From JBAZOJ01 sp041648755 (GTDB lineage: Bacteria; Planctomycetota; B143-G9), in NCBI GenBank assembly GCA_041648755.1, contig JBAZOJ010000051.1, positions 1 to 17,185 of the forward strand: 17,185 nt of DNA. Direction: 5' to 3'. The translations under genes were made by a program, and so were the position numbers. Positions 7,501 to 15,800 of the stretch are shown here, piece after piece (position 1 is the stretch's first letter; each line of letters opens with the position of its first letter). The notes under the pieces are model-generated. The model was not told the DNA's origin. It made no database searches and saw only the letters and a list, made by a program, of their open reading frames with translations.

Positions 7501-8008
7501 GTGAGCGCTCGGCCTGGTCAAGGCTGTGCCGCAGTTCACCCTCGATGCTCTGGCGCTTGGCGACCTCGGTCTGCAACTGCTCGTTGGCCTTGCTGAGTGC
7601 GGCTGCCTGTCCTTCGAGCGAGGCGGTTGCCCGGCTCAGAGCCAGGTGCATCTTGACGCGCATCAGTAGTTCTTCGCTGTGAAATGGCTTGGAGATGAAG
7701 TCCGCTGCACCCACCCGCAGGCCTTCAACCCGTTCCTTGATTTCGGTGGAAGCGCTGAGAAGAATTATCGGAATGTGCCGCGTCACTGCGGAAGCTTTGA
7801 GCCGTCTGCACACTTCAAGTCCGTCAATGCCTCTCATCCGTATGTCCAGCAGGATCAGGTCAGGTGGAGCGGCGGCCACTGCCGCCAGTGCCAACTCTCC
7901 GCTGTCGGCCGGACGCACTTCGTAGCCGGCAGCGCCCAATAACCTGGCCAGCAGCGACAAAGATTCGGAAGTGTCGTCAACCGCCAGGATGGTGGCTTTT
8001 TCGTTCAT
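4514..8008 (-). CDS. Hybrid histidine kinase REC-PAS-PAS-PAS-GAF-HisKA-HATPase-REC (1164 aa)
   Basis: Cytoplasmic kinase with a receiver at each end. The N-terminal receiver has acidic D11/D12, phospho-acceptor D55 in LILLDIRM and K107. A coiled coil at about 120-190 joins PAS folds at about 190-305, 316-435 and 445-598, separated by QKRAEEALRESE-type linkers. A GAF domain follows at about 605-770. HisKA is of the GGVAHDFNN type, with H at about 803. The HATPase has an N box near 915, DDGCGMG near 956 and GRGTGLGL near 980. The C-terminal receiver has D near 1093 in TDVVMPDM and K near 1143 in LQKPF. The ATG has GAGGAG eight bases upstream. It is the last operon gene, 94 bp after the 943-residue sensor. 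Its C-terminal ~380 residues are closely paralogous to those of the 583-residue kinase. The leading receiver could take phosphate from that paralogue, which is inference. There is no transmembrane segment or DNA-binding output. Confidence 0.95.
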   Translation of the reverse strand: MNEKATILAVDDTSESLSLLARLLGAAGYEVRPADSGELALAAVAAAPPDLILLDIRMRGIDGLEVCRRLKASAVTRHIPIILLSASTEIKERVEGLRVGAADFISKPFHSEELLMRVKMHLALSRATASLEGQAAALSKANEQLQTEVAKRQSIEGELRHSLDQAERSRRAMLNTLEDQKRAEEALKESEDKFSKAFQTSPYAVTITRPDNGRFIEVNGAFVSMSGFTREEALADSSIGLKSWVNEKERERVVAALRAGHTVVGQEYLFRTKSGRIITCSFSAQMIQLSLGTCVLSSINDISDQKRAEEALRESEEKYRSIFDNSIEGIYQTTPEGRHIAVNPAFARMFGFKSPEEMIAAVANIGEELYVHPEDRLRLIALMSSSDGMVRDFGAQLKRHDGSKFCVSISARMHKDADGKATFIEGTCVDVTDRMRAEMALKTSESRYRTIFGESPVAIWEEDLSAIKSRFDELRRAGVTDFRSYLDHNPDEVASLAAQVRVIEANRRSVELLGADSAEHLASKLPSFFNDDSRRIFKEELIALAEGQTAFHAELPAFNAKGEWLLLDLTMVVPPEHAHDLSRVLVSFVDITQRKRAEEALRRKSAMDNALADLAAQILTPDEPVETTAAVVLRNAQALTDSSQGFVSSIDTKSGDNVAHTLTKMLARSDNAERKDPRIIYPVSPDGFYSGLSGHALNTRMPFFTNDPQKHASYVSLPQGHAPIRNFLAVPVLVQDELLGEIVLSGSSRDYTDVDLVNVRRMAELYGMYLRDRRTREELSHSEAQLRQAQKMEAVGRLAGGVAHDFNNMLQVILGSSEIAMAQAEPGSQLFQFLNEIKKAGHRSADLTRQLLAFARKQTIAPKQLDLNDAVAGMLKMLARLIGEDINLVWRPGKGAQTVLIDPSQLDQILANLTVNSRDAITGVGSITIETSSVDVGEGDTSPGLIPGKYVVLSVSDDGCGMGKETIANIFEPFFTTKELGRGTGLGLATIYGIVKQNNGYINVYSEPEKGTTFKIYLPRYGEQVAPSAANGVNTHIPTGTETVLLVEDEPTLLVIISQFLERLGYTVLASGNPISALQLAERHAGNVDLLMTDVVMPDMSGHELWRNVSARWRGVKCLYMSGYPANVIAQQGVLEDGANFLQKPFSVNALASKLREVLGSNDE

Positions 8009-8092
8009 GCAGTAGTCTCCTCTTCCGTCGAAGCGGGCAATGGCTGCCGGATGCCAGCGATGTCGCGCAAAATCCGCCGCATGTGCATTAGA

Positions 8093-8105
8093 TGAGTCTG
8101 ACTCA
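8093..8105. promoter_or_regulatory. 13-bp perfect palindrome at an operon gene junction
   Basis: TGAGTC-T-GACTCA overlaps the stop codon of the 943-residue sensor gene (TGA on the minus strand, 8103-8105), at the head of the 94-bp gap before the last kinase gene. It could be an operator-like site or chance; it is too small to act as a terminator and has no T tract. Confidence 0.3.
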
Positions 8106-10934
8106 AGGTTTCGGCTCCAAAGACGCTTGACTTTCCGGTCCGGCTTCCTGGCTGGGATAGCGAAGGGGCTCGCCCAAGCGGCGGCCGAGTTCGTTCACCT
8201 CACGCTTCAGTTCCTGCATGCGGTCCTCGCGTCCCAGCATAACATCCTGCCAGCGATGCAGTTCGTCCAGTTGTCGGTGTATCTGCTCTTCCGCTTGCTT
8301 GCGCACAGTAACATCCGTCAAAATGCAGTGAGTTTGCCTGAATTCCCCCTTTGGTGTCAGAGCAACGCGCCCGTCAAGCGAGCAGGTTACAACCGAGCCA
8401 TCCCTCCGAACCAAGTCAAACTCCGCTCCATGTACGATTCCCTGCTTCTTCAGGACAGGGAATCGCTCCTCGAACAATCCGCGACTTGTTGGCGTGTGAA
8501 AGTCGCCAAACCACTTGCCGATAACTTCACTGCGGCTGTAGCCCAACAGGTCAAGCCACGCCTGATTGACGTCGATGATGTGTCCATCAGCGTCGAGTGA
8601 CTGATATCCGAGTGGAGCTAACTGGAATAACTGCCTGAAGCGGGCTTCGCTCTCTCTCAGGGCCTCCTCGGCCTGCTTGCGCTCGGTGATGTCCTGGAAA
8701 AAGGTGACCATATTCCCATTTTCGGTGGGCATATGCCGAACGCTTACTTCTACGTCAAAAGTAGTGCCATCCTTGCGCCGGTGACGCGTCTCGAAGCGCT
8801 GTTCTCCCATTGCAATGATGCTACTAATATGTTTTGCCGTGTCCGTGCTCGACTCGACATCTTCCAAGTCCGAAATGCTCATTGTCAGAAGTTCATCTTC
8901 CGTGTAGCCACTCATTCGGGAGTAGGCGGCATTCACGACCAGCAGGCGTCCTTGCGTGTCACACATCCAGAAGCCATCCATGGCCGTCTCCAGGGCCGTG
9001 CGATAGCGAACTTCGCTCTCGCGCAACGCTTCCTCGGCCCGGCGCTTTTCGCTGGTGTCGGCATATATGGCCACGATTAATCCGGACGGAAGCCTGTACA
9101 CATAGTTTTCCACCCACTGTAGAATACGCCCATCGGCGTACTCCGTCATCGGATGCTGCTCCGCCTTGCCCGTCTTCCAGACGCGACGGAACACATCGAG
9201 AAGCCCTATCCGCTCCACTGCTGGGAAGCAATCCGTGACTCGTCGCCCGACAGCCACATCCCTGGCGATTTCGCTCATAACCTGTCCCATGCGGTTGATG
9301 TCAACGAACTCGAAATCTTCTCCCTCGCCCAAGGCACGGTATATGGCCACTCCCTCGCCCATATGGTCGAAAAGCTGCCGAAAGTGTTCTTCGGATTCCC
9401 GCAGAGCCTCTTCTGCCTGCTTGCGCTCGGTGATATCACGTATTACCACCAATGTCCCGTCCTGCGATCCGTGCTGGAAGCGCAAGCCATTCAACTCCCC
9501 GGTAAAGAGTGAACCGTCCTTCCGCTTCATCGTGAATTCCAGGTTCTTCGCCCTCTCGCCGCGTTCCATAGCACCGCGAAATACGTCCGTTGCCCGGATG
9601 ACGTCAGAGTTGTTGACGAATTCCGTGAACAATCGGCCGCACATTTCCTCTGGGGCACAATAGAAAAGTGTCTCGGAAGCGGTCGATGCGTAAGTGATGA
9701 TGCCCTTTTCATCGGTGATGGCAATGAAGTCCGAGGTCTGCTCCGTGATTGTTCTGAATCTCTTTTCGCTCTTGCGCAGCTCTTCCTCCGCATGGCGCCT
9801 TGACAATGCGATTGCCACGCTGTCGGCCATACGTTCGAAATGCTCGATCAGGGCAAGAGTGAATCTGTTGGGGATGTGGTCGTTGAACTGCAGCAACCCG
9901 AAAACAACATTGCCTGCCCGCAGGGGGACCAGTGCCACCGATTCATAGCCTTCGCCGATGCAGCGGTTGCGAGTAAGCCACTGCCGGTCGTTTTCGGTGG
10001 TGCTGGCGAGCAGGGCGGATGTGTTGTTGGACCAGAAGCTGCCGTGAGGGGTGAAGAACGGCCTGGTGGGGTCAAACCGCCCGTTGAGGATGTTGCCGCA
10101 CATGCACTCAAGTATTGGGTTGCCCTTGCCATCGCGCAGAACCTTGCTGTCCGGGCCGTAGGCGCATAGATGGTTTTCTTCCTGCACAAACGTGGCCGGG
10201 AAGCCGCGGGTCTCGTAGTATGGGAAGTCGTCTCCGGAACGCAGGCGGATGCCGACCGCCTCGCACCCCGACCAACTGTGCAAGGCGGATGTAAGAGCAG
10301 CCACACCTGCGCGGAAATCATCGGGAGAGTCGACCAAAAAAATCAGCCGCGTCGTCAGATCGCGCACTTCTTCCTGGAATCTACGATGGCTGACATCTTC
10401 CATCACTACGCGACACACAAGGGCGCTGGCTGCGTCTGAGGCCGCGATGGCTGACAGGTGTGCCCAGAATGTCGCCCCATTTTCTTCCTGCATCCGCAGT
10501 TCGCACTCCTGGGGCTCGCCGGTATCGAACAACTGCTTGCGGTGGAGATAGTAGATGTCCTGGTCTTCCTTCAGGATGAACCGTGTAAGGGGCTGCTTGA
10601 CCATTGCTGCGCGTGTAATGCCGAGCATTCTGGCGGATGCCAGGTTGGCCTCCAGGATCAGGCCTTTTCCATTGAGGGTGACATATCCGACCGGGGCCAT
10701 GTCGTAAAGGTCGAAGTAGCGCCCTCGCGCAGCCTCGATTTCCGCCTGCGCCCCGCGCAACTCCTCGTTCTGCATCTCCAATTCGATCTGGTGAACACGG
10801 AGTTCGTGGAGCGTGTGCTGTGCCTCTTCGGGTGTAAGCGGGAGACCGGTCTTGTCCTCGTTTTCCTTTGCCTTTTTCTCTGCTTTCTTACGAAGCTCGG
10901 CCCAATCGTTGGATCCCTTATGTTTCGCGGGCAC
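8103..10934 (-). CDS. Kinase-less multi-PAS/GAF sensor protein (943 aa)
   Basis: Soluble array of sensory domains with no HisKA, HATPase, receiver or other output. An N-terminal coiled coil (about 34-70, HELRVHQIELEMQNEEL) leads into PAS1 (about 71-185). A GAF domain (about 200-378) carries a cysteine cluster: C257, C277, C279 (ECMCGN) and C325 (RNRC). Four more PAS domains follow (about 386-505, 512-635, 642-755, 760-880), separated by ERKQAEEALRESE linkers. The end is a helical tail (885-920, RMQELKREVNELGRRLGEP) of the kind that often follows the last PAS in such proteins. The start is GTG with GAGGT five bases upstream. Its first 180 residues are paralogous to the 583-residue kinase encoded upstream, while the adjacent downstream gene supplies a kinase. 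It probably works in trans by coiled-coil pairing with one of the operon kinases (inference). Ligands are unknown; a metal or haem role for the cysteines is possible but unproven. Confidence 0.93.
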   Translation of the reverse strand: MPAKHKGSNDWAELRKKAEKKAKENEDKTGLPLTPEEAQHTLHELRVHQIELEMQNEELRGAQAEIEAARGRYFDLYDMAPVGYVTLNGKGLILEANLASARMLGITRAAMVKQPLTRFILKEDQDIYYLHRKQLFDTGEPQECELRMQEENGATFWAHLSAIAASDAASALVCRVVMEDVSHRRFQEEVRDLTTRLIFLVDSPDDFRAGVAALTSALHSWSGCEAVGIRLRSGDDFPYYETRGFPATFVQEENHLCAYGPDSKVLRDGKGNPILECMCGNILNGRFDPTRPFFTPHGSFWSNNTSALLASTTENDRQWLTRNRCIGEGYESVALVPLRAGNVVFGLLQFNDHIPNRFTLALIEHFERMADSVAIALSRRHAEEELRKSEKRFRTITEQTSDFIAITDEKGIITYASTASETLFYCAPEEMCGRLFTEFVNNSDVIRATDVFRGAMERGERAKNLEFTMKRKDGSLFTGELNGLRFQHGSQDGTLVVIRDITERKQAEEALRESEEHFRQLFDHMGEGVAIYRALGEGEDFEFVDINRMGQVMSEIARDVAVGRRVTDCFPAVERIGLLDVFRRVWKTGKAEQHPMTEYADGRILQWVENYVYRLPSGLIVAIYADTSEKRRAEEALRESEVRYRTALETAMDGFWMCDTQGRLLVVNAAYSRMSGYTEDELLTMSISDLEDVESSTDTAKHISSIIAMGEQRFETRHRRKDGTTFDVEVSVRHMPTENGNMVTFFQDITERKQAEEALRESEARFRQLFQLAPLGYQSLDADGHIIDVNQAWLDLLGYSRSEVIGKWFGDFHTPTSRGLFEERFPVLKKQGIVHGAEFDLVRRDGSVVTCSLDGRVALTPKGEFRQTHCILTDVTVRKQAEEQIHRQLDELHRWQDVMLGREDRMQELKREVNELGRRLGEPLRYPSQEAGPESQASLEPKP

Positions 10935-11018
10935 AATGCACCTCTTATTTTCTGTCAGTGTCTTGGTAATTGTTCCGGCGTACCGCGGGAGTCCGGCAGA
11001 TACCTGTTGGCAACCGGA

Positions 11019-12770
11019 TCAAGGCTTGTGCTCCGGTTCATCGCCAAGAGCTTCACGGATCTTCTCGGCGAGCGCGCTTATCGTAAAAGGCTTCTGCAGG
11101 AAGTTCACGCCATCTTCCATGATGCCCTGTCGAGCGATAACCCCGGAGGGATAGCCCGAAATATACAGACACTTCGCTTTGGGCCAACGGGCAGCGATAT
11201 TGCGCCACAATTCGCGACCGCTCATATCGGGCATCACGACATCGGTCACCAAAAGGTCAAAATTGCCTGCGTGCTTCTCGACCATCTGCAGTGCGTCGAT
11301 AGGGTTCCCCGTCGCCAGAACGGTATAGCCGAGGCGCTCAAGGAACTGCCTGACTATCGTGAGCAATGTCTCCTCATCCTCGACAAGCAGAACGGTCTCG
11401 GTGCCGGTGGGGGGCTTGGACTGCACTCCTGCTGCAGGAACTTCCAATGGGTCTGATTCGCAGCGGGGGAAGTGAATTCTGAAGGTCGTGCCGTACCCGG
11501 GCTCGCTATACACATTGATATAGCCGTTGTTTTGCCTTACGACGCCGTAGATCGTTGCCAGGCCGAGACCGGTGCCTCTGCCAAGTTCCTTGGTTGTAAA
11601 AAAGGGCTCGAACAGGTTTGCCACGGTATCGCGGTTCATCCCGCAGCCGTCATCGCTTACCGATAGTAGAACGTACTCTCCTGGGACGAGTTCGGTGGAG
11701 TCGTCGTCGCCAATGTTGACTGAAGAAGTCTCAATTGTTATCGTGCCGACACCGGTTATGGCATCGCGCGCATTGACAGCCAGATTGGCAAGGATCTGGT
11801 CAAGCTGTGAGGGGTCGATCATGACGGGATGGGCATTCTTGCCAGGTCTCCAGACCAGATCGATATCCTCGCCGATAAGACGGCCAAGCATCTTCAGCAT
11901 GCTGGCGACCGCATCGTCGAGATCCAGTCGTTTCGGGGAGATTGGTTGCTTGCGCGCGAACCCAAGAAGTTGGCGCGTCAGGTCGGCGGAACGTTGTGCA
12001 GCCTTTTGTATCTGGGTCAAGCACTCAAATACTTGTGAACCGGAATCGGTTTGTGGCAGGGCAAGTTCCGAACAGCCGATGATGACGTGGAGCATGTTGT
12101 TGAAGTCATGTGCGACTCCGCCCGCAAGGCGGCCAACTGACTCCATCTTCTGGGATTGCCGGAGTCTGTCTTCGAGCTTGGTTTTCTCCGCCTCGGAACG
12201 CTTGCGCTCAGAGATGTCAATCATTACGACCCGACGTACGGCCGGGATCCCATTCGGCAGACTCTCCGGTGTTGGGCCGACGGTGGCAGTCAGATGGGCC
12301 CAGAATTCCGTTCCGTTCCCCCTGACAAGGCGCAGTTCGCATGCATGTGGCACACAGGTCTCCGTCGTCTGCTTGCAGTAGAGATAGTAGATATCTTGAT
12401 CCTCTTTTAGGACAAACGGGACCATCGGATAATTGACCAGCGCATCCCGGGCCACGCCCAGCATGTTGGCGGCTGTGAGGTTGGCCTCCAGGATGATTCC
12501 GCTTTCGGAAATTGCGAAATAGCCCACTGGCGCCATGTCATACAGGTCAAAGTAGCGGGCTCGCGCGGTATCCAGATCAACCTGTGCCCTCCGCAGTTCT
12601 TCGTTTTGCATCTCAAGTTCGATCTGGTGAACGCGGAGTTCGTGGAGCGCGTGCTGTGTCTGAGCCGGAGTGAGAGTCTCCCGGCCCTTTGCTTCGCCAG
12701 CCAGAGCATTTTTCTCCGCTTCCCTGCGGAGACCGGAAGGACCGTCAGATCTGGCACGTTTCGCGGTCAT
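11019..12770 (-). CDS. PAS hybrid histidine kinase PAS-HisKA-HATPase-REC (583 aa)
   Basis: Compact soluble kinase. A basic N-terminus and coiled coil (about 34-70) precede one PAS (71-188). HisKA then has phospho-acceptor H221 in GGVAHDFNNML. The HATPase has an N box at N333 (NLAVNARDA), DDGCGM at 373-378 and GRGTGLGL at 398-405. The C-terminal receiver has D510 in TDVVMPDM and K560 in LQKPF. The HisKA type resembles the CckA/NtrB-like group. It is the second operon gene, 48 bp after the CheB-CheR fusion; no strong Shine-Dalgarno is visible, so translation may be coupled. The sequence is a mosaic: residues 34-188 resemble the start of the 943-residue sensor, and residues 204-580 resemble the end of the 1164-residue kinase. 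All catalytic residues are intact. Confidence 0.95.
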   Translation of the reverse strand: MTAKRARSDGPSGLRREAEKNALAGEAKGRETLTPAQTQHALHELRVHQIELEMQNEELRRAQVDLDTARARYFDLYDMAPVGYFAISESGIILEANLTAANMLGVARDALVNYPMVPFVLKEDQDIYYLYCKQTTETCVPHACELRLVRGNGTEFWAHLTATVGPTPESLPNGIPAVRRVVMIDISERKRSEAEKTKLEDRLRQSQKMESVGRLAGGVAHDFNNMLHVIIGCSELALPQTDSGSQVFECLTQIQKAAQRSADLTRQLLGFARKQPISPKRLDLDDAVASMLKMLGRLIGEDIDLVWRPGKNAHPVMIDPSQLDQILANLAVNARDAITGVGTITIETSSVNIGDDDSTELVPGEYVLLSVSDDGCGMNRDTVANLFEPFFTTKELGRGTGLGLATIYGVVRQNNGYINVYSEPGYGTTFRIHFPRCESDPLEVPAAGVQSKPPTGTETVLLVEDEETLLTIVRQFLERLGYTVLATGNPIDALQMVEKHAGNFDLLVTDVVMPDMSGRELWRNIAARWPKAKCLYISGYPSGVIARQGIMEDGVNFLQKPFTISALAEKIREALGDEPEHKP

Positions 12771-12818
12771 GAAGCACTCGCTTTCGGCTCACGGAACACT
12801 GGCCTGGGCCCTGGATGT

Positions 12819-15800
12819 CTACGGGGCTTTAGTATCATCTGCGGTGTTTGGCTGTCGGAAGTCGGGGTACAGTTTGGCCGTACACTCCGGGCAGAGACCG
12901 TGGCTGAACTCGGCTTCCGTGTGGTCGCGGACAAATACATCAACCTGGTTCCAGTAGCCCTTGTCGTCGCGGATCTTTTTGCAGTTGGCGCATATTGGCA
13001 GTATACCGCGCAGGGTCTTGATCTGGTCGAAAGCTAAGTGCAGTGCTTGCTCGGCCTGCTTGCTTTCAGTGATGTCCAGAAAGACCATAATCCCCGCGAC
13101 GACCTTTCCGTTGTCATCCTTGATCGGCGCAGCCTTGGCGAGGACGATGCGGTCCTCCCCGACGTTTCTGCGAATTACGAATTCCCGGCTGCACGTTTCG
13201 CCAAACATGATTGCCCGGGCAAGGGGCACTTCCTCAGCCTCCATGGGCCTGCTGTCCAAGTCCATCATTTGCCAGGCTGACACGTACTTATCTACCCCCA
13301 CTCCGTTGACGACGCTCTGACGGTCACCACCACGGATGAGCAGTCCCGCATCATTCACATAACGAAGCAGACCGTGCGGGGCATCGCCGATTGCGATGCC
13401 AGCCTGACTCTGATCCAGGGCGGCCTGGAGAATTGCCCGGGTTTCGCGCAGCGCTTCCCGTGCCTTCTTTGTCTCGGTGATGTTCACAAAGGTGATTACC
13501 GCGCCCTCGATCACGTTGTCGAGCGTGCGGTAGGGCAGGATGCGCATGGTGTACCATTCACCCCCGCAGGTCTGAACTTCAACTTCCTTTGGAATCAGAC
13601 TGTCCAGCACGGCCCGCACGTCCACGATTAGTTGGTCATAGCCGACGAGGTTTGAGACGATGTGGCTGACGGGCCTCCCAACGTCGCTCAGGATAAGGTT
13701 GATGATCGCTGTGGCAGTAGGGGTGAAGCGCAGGATACGCAGTTGATGATCCACGAAGACCGTGGCGATGCCGGTGCCGGAAAGCAGGTTATTCATATCG
13801 TTGTTAGCACGCGACAGATCCACCACCTTGGTCTGCAGTTCGGCGTTGACTGTGGCCAGTTCCTCGTTGATTGACTGAAGTTCCTCCTTGGATGTTTCCA
13901 ACTCTTCGTTGGTTGACTGCAACTCTTCGTTTACAGACTGCATCTCCTCGTTCGAGGACTTGAGCTCTTCATTGGCTGTCTCCAATTCCTCATTGGTGCT
14001 CTGGAGGTACTCGTCCTTGGTCCGCAGTTCCTGTGTCAGGGCCGCAATGCGTTCATCCGCCTCGTTGACATTCTCTCCGGCTTGCGGCGATGGAGTGCCC
14101 TTTTGCGCCTGTTCGGGCGCCTCCTCCAGGATTACAAGGAATAGAGGCTGCTCAGGAGTCGTTGTGGGGCCTGACGTCACCGGGCGGACGGTCAGGTTGA
14201 CCGCTGTGAACTTGCCGTTGGTTTTGACCTTGATGCCTGGGCATCTGACGATCTCCTGGCCCGTTGAGGCGTGGCGCAGAGCCGTGGTCAGCCCGGGGCA
14301 CAGTCCCTCTCGGGCCATCTTCAGAATATTGTTGACGCCAACCTCTCCGGCGGTCGGCTCGAGGAACAAACCTGTTCTTCCGTGGAGGTACAGGATATCG
14401 CCATTGGCTTGGACGAGCGCAGCGGCAGGCGCTACCTGCTGCAGCAGAGCCCGTTCGGCCAGGTCGCGCAACGGCAGCTTGGCGGGTGCCGCCATTTTCG
14501 CCGTGGCCCGCGGGAGTCCCGCGTCCGTCGCCGTCATTGGCGGGAGGAATTGTGCTGGCGCCGCGCGATGCGTGCCAAGGTAGTTTGCCTTGCGCTGGTA
14601 AAGCTTCAGCTTGCGATCCACCGGGGCAAACAGGTCGCCGTATTCCCCAACGGTCTCCGAGGTGCCCAGGAAAAGGAACCCGCCCCCGTTAAGAGCGTAG
14701 TGGAACAGGGGGATGAGCCTCTTCTGTAACTCGACGCCCATATAGATCAGGAGGTTGCGGCAACTGATGAGATCGAGCTTGGAGAATGGCGGATCCTTGA
14801 TAACGTCCTGCTCTGAAAATACCAGAATGTCGCGGATGCTCTTGTGAATTCTGTACGCGCTGCCGTCAGGTTCGGCAGTAAAGAAGCGGACCAGCCGCTC
14901 GGGAGAGATGTCCGCGGCGATGCTTGCGGGATATATTCCGGCGCGGGCTGTGGCAATTGCCTGGCTGTCAATATCGGTGGCGAATACTTGCAGGCGGAAG
15001 CTCTGCTTCAGCGCTTCCATGCGCTCTTGCAGGAGCATTGCTATGGAGTATGCCTCTTCACCCGTGGAGCAGCCGGGCGACCAGACGCGGATCACGGCTC
15101 CCGGGAGTTTGTTGGAGAAGAGCTTGGGGATAGCCTGTTCCTCAAGCACTTGGAAGGCCTCGGTATCGCGGTAGAAGCTTGTCACGCCGATCAGCATGTC
15201 GCGGAAAAGTGCGTCCGCCTCTGCCGGGGTCTGCCGAAGGTACTTGATGTACCCCTCCAGCGTTTCGATCTGATGGACGGCCATGCGCCGCTCGATGCGG
15301 CGATTGACGGTGTTCGGCTTGTACAGGGAAAAGTCATGGCCGGTCTGGGCTCGCAACAGGACGAATATCTTCTTCAGCGCGTTTTCCGCCTTGGTTTCCG
15401 GGGCGGTGGACGGCCTCGGGGGACGGCCGAAGGCATGGGCGATGTAGGAAATCAATTGGGCGGCCATCTCCCGCGGCGGAAGCACGTAGTCAACAAGGCC
15501 GGTTGCTATCGCACTGCGGGGCATGCCGTCATACTCCGTGGAGTCCGGATTCTGGGCCATAACCATGCCGCCCTCAGCCTTGATGGCCCGTACCCCTTGC
15601 GTTCCGTCGCTGCCGGTGCCGGAGAGCACAATGCAGATGGCGTGTTCGTTCTGATCCTGCGCCAGGGAGCGAAAGAAAAAGTCAATGGGCAGCCGCTGGC
15701 CGCGGGGTGCTGCCGGCTCCATCAGTTGTAGCGTGCCGTTCAAAAAGGCCATGTCGTGGTTGGGCGGGATGATGTATGCGCAATTGGGCTTTACCTCCAT

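Noticed and set aside
10458..11456. 332-codon plus-strand frame across the junction of two operon genes
   Set aside because: It is antisense to two well-supported genes, has no ribosome site and has no recognisable motif.
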